A stretch of DNA of 7,367 nt from Candidatus Falkowiibacteriota bacterium. GTDB lineage: Bacteria; Patescibacteriota; Patescibacteriia; Patescibacteriales; UBA12465. The translations under genes and the position numbers were made by a program. The DNA is taken from positions 1 to 7,367 of the forward strand of contig CAIOGK010000130.1 in assembly GCA_903857815.1 (NCBI GenBank). The letters run 5' to 3'. Below, in pieces: positions 1-6,855 of this stretch. The notes under the pieces were generated by a model that had not been told where the DNA came from, ran no database searches, and saw nothing but the letters and a program-made list of their open reading frames with translations. Position 1 is the first letter of the stretch. Every line of letters begins with the position of its first letter.

Positions 1-2620
1 AACAATTACTAGTTATACAGTTTCTTCAAACACTGGAGGATTTACGGCTACCGGCGGTCTATCTCCAATTACGATTACTGGACTTTCAAACGGAACAACT
101 TATACTTTTACTGTTACCGCTACTAATGCGATTGGAACAAGTACAGCCTCTACTGTTTCAAACGAAATTACTCCAGCGACTGTTCCTGATGTGCCAACTA
201 ATATAATTGCCACTCGAGGAAATGGCGCAGCAACAATTACTTTTGATACCCCTGCTTTAAATGGCGGCTCAACAATTACTAGTTATACAGTTTCTTCAAA
301 CACTGGTGGATTTACTGCGACTGGAGGTTCATCGCCAATAACAATTTCTGGATTAGCAAACGGTACCGCTTATACATTTACTGTTACCGCAACTAATGCG
401 ATTGGAACTAGTGATACTTCTTTTATTTCTAATGAAATTACTCCAGCGACTGTTCCTGGTGCACCAACTAGTGTTATTTCAACTCGTGGAAATGGCGAAG
501 CCACAATTACCTTTACAGCTCCTATTTCAGATGGTGGCTCGGCGATTACTAGTTATACAGTTTTTTCAAACACCGGTGGGTTCACAGCGACTGGCGGTTC
601 ATCACCGATTACTATTACTGGACTTTCAAACGGAACAACATATACCTTTACCGTTATCGCAACTAACGCAATTGGAACAAGCACACCATCGGGAACAAGT
701 AATTCCGTAACTCCAGCAACTGTGCCTGATGCCCCAACGAATGTTAGTGTTGCTAGTGGAAATGGGGAAGCAACAATTACTTTCATCGCCCCAGTAAATA
801 ACGGTGGCGCAGCTATTACTAGCTATACAGTAACTTCAAATGTTGGCGGGCTGACCGCTGTTGGCGGTTCATCGCCAATTACTATTACGAGTTTAAATAA
901 TGGAATTAACTATACTTTTACAGTAATCGCAACTAACGCAATTGGTAATAGCGCTTCATCAGGAACAAGTAATTCAGCAACTCCAGCTAGTGCTCCTGAT
1001 GCCCCAACTAACGTTGTTGCAACCAGAGGAAATGGGGAAGCAACAATTACATTTAACGCCCCGGTTAATAATGGGGGCTCAACAATCACTAGTTATATTG
1101 TATCTTCAAATGTTGGCGGCTTTACCGCTATTGGTGGCTCGTCTCCAATTACTATTACTGGTCTTACAAATGGAGTAACTTATACTTTTACAGTTGCCGC
1201 CGTTAATGCGATTGGAATAAGTGCTTCCTCTACTCCAAGTAGTCCAATAATTTCAGCTAACGCTCCTGGTTCGCCAACAAATGTTTCCGCAACTCGTGGA
1301 AATAGTGAAGCGACAATTACGTTTAATGCCCCTACTTCAGATGGCGGTGCGGCTATAACTGGCTATACAGTTTCTTCAAATGTTGGTGGCTTTACCGCGA
1401 CTGGTGGTTCATCGCCGATTACAATTATCGGTCTTGATAATGGAACAACATATACCTTCACAGTTACCGCAACTAATGCCGTAGGAACAAGTACTCCATC
1501 AGGAACAAGTAATTCTATTGTTCCAGCTAGTACTCCTAATGCGCCAACAAATGTTATTGCAACTCGTGGAAATGGTGTAGCCACAATTACTTTTGATGCC
1601 CCGATAGATAATGGTGGCACAGCTATTACTAGTTATACAGTAACTTCAAATGTTGGTGGCTTCACCGCGACTGGTGGCTCATCCCCGATTACTATTACTG
1701 GGCTTGCAAATGGGACAACTTATACTTTTACAGTTACCGCGACTAACGCAATTGGAACTAGCACACCATCAGGAACAAGTAATTCCGTAACTCCGGCAGA
1801 TGTTCCTGATGCGCCAACAGATGTTGTTGCGACTCGTGGAAATGGCGTAGCCACAATTACTTTTACTGCCCCAGTTAATAATGGTGGCGCAGCGATAACT
1901 GGTTATATTGTTACTTCTAATGCTGGTCACACTGCGACTGGCGGTTCATCTCCAATTACGATTACCGGACTTAATAATGGAACAAATTATACATTTACAG
2001 TTACCGCGACTAACGCGATTGGTTCTAGTGTTTCTTCTTTGGCTTCTGGCGGAATTATTCCAGCAACTGTTCCTGATGCGCCAACAAATTTAGCGGCGAC
2101 AATTGGCGATGGTAGCGCTAGTCTTTCTTGGTCAGCCCCAGCTGATAACGGCGGCTCAGCTATTACTCTTTATACAGTTACTTCAAATGTTGGTGGATTC
2201 GTTGCGACTAGCAGCTTATCGTCATTAACTATTAACGGTTTAGCAAATGGAACCCCATATACATTTACAGTTACGGCTACTAATGAAATTGGCGTTAGCT
2301 CGCCATCAGGAACAAGTAATTCTATTACCCCGGCTAGTGTTCCTGACGCTCCAACTAATTTGGCAGTAATAATTCAGGATAGCAGTGTAGACCTTTCCTG
2401 GTCAGCCCCGGTAGATAATGGTGGCTCGACTATTACTGATTATGTGGTTGAGTATAAATTAACTAGTGGCGGTACTTGGTCTATTTTTACTGACGGTATT
2501 GGGACTACGCCAGCAACAACTATAACAAGTCTATCTAATAATAATTCTTACGATTTCCGAGTTTCTGCTAAAAATATTGTTGGTCGCGGGCTTGCTTCCT
2601 CAGCCGTAAGTGGAACTCCG
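1..2620 (+). repeat. Tandem array of FnIII-encoding repeats, 270-base period
   Basis: Unit starts, taken at the codon before the conserved Pro-Thr, are 191, 461, 731, 1001, 1271, 1541, 1811, 2078 and 2348. A partial unit occupies 1-190, and base 1 aligns with base 271. Six consecutive intervals are exactly 270 bases, the seventh is 267 (one codon lost in SNAGHTATGG) and the eighth is 270. The core reads roughly APTNVxATRGNGxATITF, then NGGxxITSYTV, GGSSPITITGL and TYTFTVTATNAIG. Units starting at 2078 and 2348 are more divergent, with the Trp-containing LSWSAP replacing TITFxAP. Many differences between units are synonymous, but stretches of exact identity remain; for example, the first 36 bases of the window recur at 271-306. 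Confidence 0.93.
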
Positions 2621-3241
2621 GGTTCTCCTGCCCAAGTTTTAATTAGAAATTTTAGCGATTTAACTTTACCAAGTATTGCAACAGGAATTAGAATTACAAA
2701 TGATGGTTCAACCGCTTACGAATATCAATACAACTGGTGTGTTACTAATTCGGATACAAATTTGTGTGGTGGTGGTGATGACATTTTTAATTCGACAGCA
2801 GCCATACTTATAAACCCACATGTTGATTTTGATACTACTTTAAATTCTATAGTTTCAACCGCAGGGAATTATTGGTTTCATTTAAATGTACAATTTGGTT
2901 CTGATTCTTCAAGTGCGATGCAATCATTTACCGTTGTTTCTGAAACAGTCGTTACTCCTACAGGAGGCGGTGGCGGTGGAGGCGGTGGAGGTGGTGGTGG
3001 CCCAGCTCCAGTAATACCTCCACCAATAGAATTACCAAGCACTGCTTGTGCAGGTGCTGATTTTAATCATGACGGTAAAGTAAATTCAATTGATTTTTCT
3101 ATCATGCTCGCTTTCTGGAAGACCGCTCCGCCATTTAAAAATACTTGTGTTGATATTAATATTGATAAACAAGTTAATTCCGTAGATTTTTCTATTCTCC
3201 TTTATCAATGGGGGAAGGCGCCTATTATATTTAAACAATAA
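1..3241 (+). CDS. FnIII-repeat surface protein with C-terminal dockerin (5' end outside window)
   Basis: The frame is open from base 2 and enters from the left edge, so the start and signal peptide are not visible. The GTG at 191 is an internal Val codon inside a repeat, not a credible start. Visible modules, numbering the codon at 191 as residue 1, are: one partial and nine complete FnIII-like repeats of about 90 residues (to about residue 810); a non-repeat beta-rich domain (about 813-924) with a Cys pair in YNWCVTNSDTNLCGGGDD; 13 consecutive glycines (925-937); a Pro-rich stretch; and a dockerin with two Ca2+ loops starting at residues 957 and 988. There is no C-terminal membrane helix or LPXTG-like motif, so attachment through the dockerin is the likely route to the surface. 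A long extracellular adhesive or stalk protein is inferred. The ligand is unknown and no enzyme domain is visible. The next gene starts 2 bases after the TAA, which suggests one operon. Confidence 0.9.
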   Translation, partial: TITSYTVSSNTGGFTATGGLSPITITGLSNGTTYTFTVTATNAIGTSTASTVSNEITPATVPDVPTNIIATRGNGAATITFDTPALNGGSTITSYTVSSNTGGFTATGGSSPITISGLANGTAYTFTVTATNAIGTSDTSFISNEITPATVPGAPTSVISTRGNGEATITFTAPISDGGSAITSYTVFSNTGGFTATGGSSPITITGLSNGTTYTFTVIATNAIGTSTPSGTSNSVTPATVPDAPTNVSVASGNGEATITFIAPVNNGGAAITSYTVTSNVGGLTAVGGSSPITITSLNNGINYTFTVIATNAIGNSASSGTSNSATPASAPDAPTNVVATRGNGEATITFNAPVNNGGSTITSYIVSSNVGGFTAIGGSSPITITGLTNGVTYTFTVAAVNAIGISASSTPSSPIISANAPGSPTNVSATRGNSEATITFNAPTSDGGAAITGYTVSSNVGGFTATGGSSPITIIGLDNGTTYTFTVTATNAVGTSTPSGTSNSIVPASTPNAPTNVIATRGNGVATITFDAPIDNGGTAITSYTVTSNVGGFTATGGSSPITITGLANGTTYTFTVTATNAIGTSTPSGTSNSVTPADVPDAPTDVVATRGNGVATITFTAPVNNGGAAITGYIVTSNAGHTATGGSSPITITGLNNGTNYTFTVTATNAIGSSVSSLASGGIIPATVPDAPTNLAATIGDGSASLSWSAPADNGGSAITLYTVTSNVGGFVATSSLSSLTINGLANGTPYTFTVTATNEIGVSSPSGTSNSITPASVPDAPTNLAVIIQDSSVDLSWSAPVDNGGSTITDYVVEYKLTSGGTWSIFTDGIGTTPATTITSLSNNNSYDFRVSAKNIVGRGLASSAVSGTPGSPAQVLIRNFSDLTLPSIATGIRITNDGSTAYEYQYNWCVTNSDTNLCGGGDDIFNSTAAILINPHVDFDTTLNSIVSTAGNYWFHLNVQFGSDSSSAMQSFTVVSETVVTPTGGGGGGGGGGGGGPAPVIPPPIELPSTACAGADFNHDGKVNSIDFSIMLAFWKTAPPFKNTCVDINIDKQVNSVDFSILLYQWGKAPIIFKQ
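2963..3001 (+). repeat. Poly-glycine linker tract (13 GGN codons)
   Basis: Thirteen consecutive glycine codons, mixing GGA, GGC and GGT, lie between the non-repeat domain and a Pro-rich segment (PAPVIPPPIELP) that leads into the dockerin. The tract is a flexible linker. At DNA level it is a G-rich GGN run that could change length by slippage in steps of one codon. Confidence 0.85.
3047..3220 (+). other. Dockerin-like module (two EF-hand-type Ca2+ loops)
   Basis: Loop 1 (3059-3094) reads DFNHDGKVNSID and loop 2 (3152-3187) reads DINIDKQVNSVD. Both fit the type I dockerin pattern with Asp/Asn at positions 1, 3, 5, 9 and 12. Each is followed by a near-identical helix start (FSIML and FSILL). 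Loop 2 has Lys in place of the usual Gly at position 6. A Cys lies just before each loop (codons at 3047 and 3146), so the pair could form a disulfide. Known dockerins bind cohesin modules with Ca2+, and cohesin-like modules are encoded by the next two genes. Confidence 0.85.
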
Positions 3242-3243
3242 TT

Positions 3244-4110
3244 ATGAATAAAACATTTTCCTCTATTTTTGCAATTACATTTTTTGGATTAATTATTTTT
3301 CTTACCCCGCAGACAACTTTGGCAGCGCAACTTATTTTTAAAGTCGCTCCTGCTACTAGTGACGGAGTAACTATTGTTGAAGCCTATTTTAATCCGGAAG
3401 CTAAAAAAATAAATGTAGTTGAGGGAGTAATTAGTTTTCAGGGGGCGACCGTTAATGATTTATCAGTGGGGGTAGAAACTGGTGGCTCAATTCTTACAAT
3501 GTGGCCAACGCCGCCTCTTTATTTAGCGAAAGATAAAGTAGTTCGTTTTGTTGGTGGAGTACCGCAGGGATTTGATAAAGAAGGTTTATTATTTCGGATG
3601 CGTCTTACTTCAACTTCCTCAAGCAGCGTCTCAGTTTTATGGAGCGGAGGAATGTCTTATTTAAATGATGGCCAGGGAACTAAGGAAAATATTTTTGCTC
3701 GCTCGGTTACTGTAAATTTAGATAAACAAAATTCTGAAACCGCAGTTGTCCCATCATCAGATAATACACCGCCCGCTTTTGTTTCCGTGGAAACTGGACG
3801 CGACCCAAATACTTATGACGGGAAATATTTTATAAGTATTAATGCGACTGATGATATTTCCGGCGTTAAGCGTTATGAAGTTAAAGAGGGTGAAGAAATA
3901 ACTGAAGTTACTGATGGAGTTTATGTTTTAAAAAATCAAGATAGGAATATTCCGGTAACTGTAATCGCTTACGATCAAGCGGGTAATAGCAAGACAATCG
4001 AAATTCCGGCTAGATTAAATTCAACGAAAAATGCTACAATTATATTATTAATAATTATTATTTTCATCGCCGGTTCGTTTTATGCGTATAAAAAAATTAT
4101 TAAAAAATAA
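3244..4110 (+). CDS. Small membrane-anchored cohesin-like protein
   Basis: The 288-residue protein begins with a signal peptide (about 1-28, likely cleaved near TTLAAQ). A cohesin-like beta module follows (about 29-160), in which an Ala/Val-rich opening leads to VVEGVISFQGATV, GGSILTMW and a SYLNDGQGTKENI segment. Residues 177-256 form an Ig-like module (DDISGVKRYEV, later AYDQAGNSKTIEI), and a single C-terminal membrane helix (about 264-282) ends in KKIIKK. The predicted topology puts the cohesin outside and a short basic tail inside. The start ATG is 2 bases after the upstream TAA and no Shine-Dalgarno sequence is visible at normal spacing, so translation may be coupled to the upstream gene. 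The protein looks like a shortened paralogue of the next gene product. The cohesin assignment rests on pattern recognition plus the adjacent dockerin, and the binding partner is inferred. Confidence 0.85.
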   Translation: MNKTFSSIFAITFFGLIIFLTPQTTLAAQLIFKVAPATSDGVTIVEAYFNPEAKKINVVEGVISFQGATVNDLSVGVETGGSILTMWPTPPLYLAKDKVVRFVGGVPQGFDKEGLLFRMRLTSTSSSSVSVLWSGGMSYLNDGQGTKENIFARSVTVNLDKQNSETAVVPSSDNTPPAFVSVETGRDPNTYDGKYFISINATDDISGVKRYEVKEGEEITEVTDGVYVLKNQDRNIPVTVIAYDQAGNSKTIEIPARLNSTKNATIILLIIIIFIAGSFYAYKKIIKK

Positions 4111-5869
4111 GTTAACATATTATTTTGCATCACTAGCAATTAGTTTGTTTTTTCTTGGGCTTAATAGTGTGAGCGCGGCGACTTTATCGCTAAGTGCTAA
4201 TTCTACTAATGTTTCAGCTGGAGAAACAGTAACTTTATATGTAATTTTAAATTCTGAAGGCGTCGCGGTAAATAATGCTGAGGCGACAATAAAATTCCCG
4301 ACAGAATTATTTGATATTATTTCTATTAGTAAAGGTGGTTCTATATTTTCACTTTGGGTAGAAGAGCCGTCTTTTTCTAATTCCTCGGGGGTAATCAGTT
4401 TTAATGGTGGTTCACCAACGCCTGGTTTTACGGGGGCACGTGGTTCTATTATTTCTATTGTTGCTAAAGCTAAAAAAACCGGTCAAGCCGAATTTTCTTT
4501 TTCGAGTGCAGCCGTGCGTGCTAACGATGGCTTAGGAACCGATGTTCTTAGAGGTCGGTACGGAAATATTATTGTAGTTGCTGAAAAAGAGGCGCCGGTA
4601 AAAGTTCCTCCGACTACTCCGACTACTCCCGAACCGGGCAAAGAGATCCCTCCAGTTGTACCATCGACTACCGCTCAGAGCACTAGTTTACAAATTTCAT
4701 CAGTAACTCATCCCGATCAAGCACAGTGGTATAAAGATAAAAATCCAAGTTTTCAATGGGCGCTAGCAAAGGATATAAATGCTGTTCAAACTGGGATTGG
4801 TGATAGTAATTCTTTCAGTCCATCCGTTATTTATAGTCCAGCTATTAGCAGAAAGACAGTTACTAATCTTGAAGACGGAACTTGGTATTTCAAAGTTAGC
4901 GCTCGTAAGGATACAGCCTGGGGTCCAGTTACTACTTATATTGCAAGAATAGATACTACCGTTCCAGAAAAGAAAAATATAGAATTCAATTACGATAACG
5001 ATAATAAAAAATTAAATATTATCGCCGATGTTGCAGACTCTGGTTCCGGACTAGACCATTACGAATTATTTCTTAATGATGGTTTAATTAAAACTATTAC
5101 CCCTGAAGAATTTATTGGCGGTAAATTTAGTTTAGATTTATATGCTCTTGGAGAAAATGTTGTTAAGTTAGTCGTCTTTGATAAAGCCGGTAATAGTATT
5201 GAAGCATTAGGAAATTTTTATTCGACCGGTATTTTAGTCCCTCCGCTTGAACCAGTGATTCCAGAAGTTGAGCCAGTAGCGCCACAGCTAAGCATGATTC
5301 CAAAATTACTCGTTGCTGATGATAAATTAATTATCCAAGGAAATACTCAAACTCCCGATACAGATGTAACTATCAATGTTGTCTGGGAGAATAGCGATTC
5401 GATGGTCTTTAAAACTAAATCAAATTCTGAATTCAACTTCTTTGCGCTTATCCCAAATTTAAAGGCCGGTAATTATGAGATATGGGCGGAAATAAGTTTT
5501 AATGATAAGATAATTTCTTCTGAACATTTACGAACCAAAGCAACATCACAATCTTTAACTAAACTTGGTTCCTTTACTTTTAGAACCCTGTCGGTTGTTG
5601 GGTTAATGTTTATCATCGTTTTATTATTAATTATTGCCGCTTTCTTTCTGGGAAAACATTTTTCTTTAGCCTCTACCGAACAAAATATTAGTGTCGCTTC
5701 CGTTAAAAAGAATAATGCTAAAATATTAGCTTTTTTGAAAAATAATTTGGAAAAACATTTAGAGTTGATACATGATATCCGCCATCGCCGCGTCCTTACC
5801 AGAGAAGAGAAGAAAATTAAAAAATCACTTGAAGATGGATTAGACGAAGTTGATAAATGGCTTCAGTAA
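4082..5869 (+). CDS. Large membrane-anchored cohesin-like protein with Ig-like modules
   Basis: The 595-residue protein starts with a signal peptide (1-32, cleavage near SVSA). A cohesin-like module (about 33-168) follows, with NNAEATIKFPTELFDIISI, GGSIFSLW, a GVISFNGGSPTPGFTG stretch and RANDGLGTDVL. Next are a Pro/Thr linker (about 172-198), a beta module opening with SSVTHPD and containing DGTWYFKVSARK (about 202-291), an Ig-like module (about 295-380) resembling the one in the upstream protein, a second Pro-rich linker (385-402), a further beta module (about 403-490), one membrane helix (about 501-524) and a charged helical cytoplasmic tail of about 70 residues. The start overlaps the upstream gene by 29 bases; it is the first ATG in frame and gives a sound signal peptide. 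There is no clear ribosome binding site. It is probably a surface receptor for dockerin-bearing proteins. The cohesin call is fairly firm and the partner is inferred. Confidence 0.88.
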   Translation: MRIKKLLKNKLTYYFASLAISLFFLGLNSVSAATLSLSANSTNVSAGETVTLYVILNSEGVAVNNAEATIKFPTELFDIISISKGGSIFSLWVEEPSFSNSSGVISFNGGSPTPGFTGARGSIISIVAKAKKTGQAEFSFSSAAVRANDGLGTDVLRGRYGNIIVVAEKEAPVKVPPTTPTTPEPGKEIPPVVPSTTAQSTSLQISSVTHPDQAQWYKDKNPSFQWALAKDINAVQTGIGDSNSFSPSVIYSPAISRKTVTNLEDGTWYFKVSARKDTAWGPVTTYIARIDTTVPEKKNIEFNYDNDNKKLNIIADVADSGSGLDHYELFLNDGLIKTITPEEFIGGKFSLDLYALGENVVKLVVFDKAGNSIEALGNFYSTGILVPPLEPVIPEVEPVAPQLSMIPKLLVADDKLIIQGNTQTPDTDVTINVVWENSDSMVFKTKSNSEFNFFALIPNLKAGNYEIWAEISFNDKIISSEHLRTKATSQSLTKLGSFTFRTLSVVGLMFIIVLLLIIAAFFLGKHFSLASTEQNISVASVKKNNAKILAFLKNNLEKHLELIHDIRHRRVLTREEKKIKKSLEDGLDEVDKWLQ

Positions 5870-5884
5870 AATGAACGGGTAAAT

Positions 5885-5913
5885 AAAAGAACGCATTTAG
5901 GTGCGTTCTTTTT
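5885..5913 (+). terminator. Rho-independent terminator of the dockerin-cohesin operon
   Basis: An 11-base stem (AAAAGAACGCA at 5885-5895, complement TGCGTTCTTTT at 5902-5912) encloses the six-base loop TTTAGG, and the right arm runs into a T tract. It lies 15 bases after the stop codon of the large cohesin-like gene and appears to end the three-gene transcript. Confidence 0.9.
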
Positions 5914-5947
5914 AGATAATCTGGCATGTTTAAACTCTGCAAATGTG

Positions 5948-5976
5948 TTGACAAAGTAATGGCTTAATTGTAGAAT
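5948..5976 (+). promoter_or_regulatory. Sigma70-type promoter for the gene at 6026
   Basis: A perfect -35 box TTGACA (5948-5953) is followed by 17 bases and then TAGAAT (5971-5976), one mismatch from the -10 consensus. Transcription would start near 5983, giving a leader of about 40 bases before the ATG at 6026. The promoter follows the operon terminator, so the downstream gene appears to be an independent unit. It is not the TTTG/TAnnTTTG type used by Bacteroidetes. Confidence 0.75.
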
Positions 5977-6025
5977 TTGGGGTTGGGTTAATGAATTTAT
6001 TGTCGAACTTTAAAAACTTATAATC

Positions 6026-6775
6026 ATGAAACAGAAAATTAATTTTATTTTAATTGTTATCTTCTTGCTATTTGCTAATATTGCTAAAGCACAAGATAAA
6101 GATAATTTGACTTTGTGGTTTGGTGTATCATGGAATCCTGTAAGTGTTTCCGATTTACCCTTGTATTTACGAGATATTCCTTACTACAAAGGCGCCGGAG
6201 GGGTTGTTGATGAATCTGGCTATAGCATGTCTTTATGTATTCCATTCGATTTTAGATTCCTTATTTCAAATAATAATTTGGGAATCAATTATGGTATCGG
6301 AGCAGAAGCAACTATTTCGACTGCTAGTTTATTTATTAAGAATCGATATGAGTATGGCGGAACATCACCTTTTAGCGGCATAATACTGTTGGGCCCGATT
6401 TCTTCTACTGGATTAAAACCAATCATGCCTGGATTAAGCCTGAACCCGAATGTATTTATAGAAATGCCAATTAGTCGCAAGGATGTAAAAAATAATTACA
6501 ATTTACATTTTAGTGTTGGTTATCAAGCCTTAACGCTAGTTAACGGCTGGGATACTCGACATAACGATGGTAATCAGCGATTAAAATATAATAAAATGGA
6601 AGCCTTGGCATATTTGTTTCCAGTGAATCTCGGCCTGCAGTTTAATATTGGAAAAATAAATATGGAAGTTGGGCCAAGTTTTTTATTATCTATTAAAACA
6701 AAAACCGGGAAAGACTGTGATGTTAACACTAATGCTATGGGGCTATCTTTTAAAATAAAAATGCCGGAGGATTAA
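6026..6775 (+). CDS. Secreted or outer-membrane-like beta-rich protein, function unknown
   Basis: The 249-residue protein has a clear signal peptide (MKQK, then a hydrophobic stretch, cleavage at about residue 22 in IAKAQDKD). The rest reads as alternating polar/hydrophobic strands with Gly/Asn turns (for example NLTLWFGVSWNP, LGINYGIGAEATIS, YNLHFSVGYQALTLV, INMEVGPSFLLSI), which suits a small beta-barrel or beta-sandwich. Such proteins, including the AQ cleavage site, are common in Bacteroidetes outer membranes. It lacks a terminal Phe; the last residues are KIKMPED. No catalytic motif is visible. It has its own promoter and terminator and is not part of the upstream operon. No Shine-Dalgarno sequence precedes the ATG. 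It is odd for a cell-wall-simple CPR lineage thought to lack an outer membrane. It could be a transferred gene or a beta-rich secreted protein that merely resembles a porin. Confidence 0.8.
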   Translation: MKQKINFILIVIFLLFANIAKAQDKDNLTLWFGVSWNPVSVSDLPLYLRDIPYYKGAGGVVDESGYSMSLCIPFDFRFLISNNNLGINYGIGAEATISTASLFIKNRYEYGGTSPFSGIILLGPISSTGLKPIMPGLSLNPNVFIEMPISRKDVKNNYNLHFSVGYQALTLVNGWDTRHNDGNQRLKYNKMEALAYLFPVNLGLQFNIGKINMEVGPSFLLSIKTKTGKDCDVNTNAMGLSFKIKMPED

Positions 6776-6794
6776 CGGGATAATTGGTAAATTT

Positions 6795-6827
6795 AAAAAG
6801 CGGAGTAAACAATACTGCCGCTTTTTT
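6795..6827. terminator. Hairpin terminator between convergent genes, probably bidirectional
   Basis: A nine-base stem (AAAAAGCGG at 6795-6803, complement CCGCTTTTT at 6818-6826) can extend by AGT/ACT across a bulged G at 6817, leaving the loop AAACAAT. A run of six T follows on the plus strand. Read on the minus strand the stem also ends in five T. It sits 19 bases after the TAA of the plus-strand gene and 28 bases beyond the end of the minus-strand gene, so it may serve both. Confidence 0.85.
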
Positions 6828-6855
6828 ATTTTATATTCTTAACGTCTAAAAAATT

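Larger units (their letters stand above)
5870..6025 (+). other. Intergenic region between operon and stand-alone gene
   Basis: This stretch holds only the operon terminator (5885-5913) and the sigma70-type promoter (5948-5976) before the ATG at 6026. I see no small ORF of note, tRNA or repeat. The bases just before the ATG (AAAAACTTATAATC) contain no Shine-Dalgarno sequence. Confidence 0.6.

Noticed and set aside
191..193. GTG at 191 as the start of the FnIII protein
   Set aside because: The frame is open to the window edge, and the codon is the Val of a PDVPTN repeat junction with a partial repeat upstream; no signal peptide follows it.
553..1620. Antisense ORFs at 553-786 and 1363-1620 (minus)
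   Set aside because: They recur at similar places within the repeat units and give low-complexity Val/Pro-rich products, so they are mirror images of the repeat coding sequence.
396..2093. Plus-strand ORFs at 396-710, 942-1178 and 1908-2093
   Set aside because: They are out-of-frame Leu/Gln-rich readings of the FnIII repeats with no recognisable domain.
1..2620. CRISPR array or non-coding satellite as the source of the periodicity
   Set aside because: The period is 270 bases, in frame, coding throughout, and differences between units are often synonymous, so it is a protein-repeat array.
6144..6480. ORFs at 6144-6383 (plus) and 6289-6480 (minus) inside the beta-rich protein gene
   Set aside because: The surrounding frame has a signal peptide, a promoter and a terminator; these two have no supporting signal.
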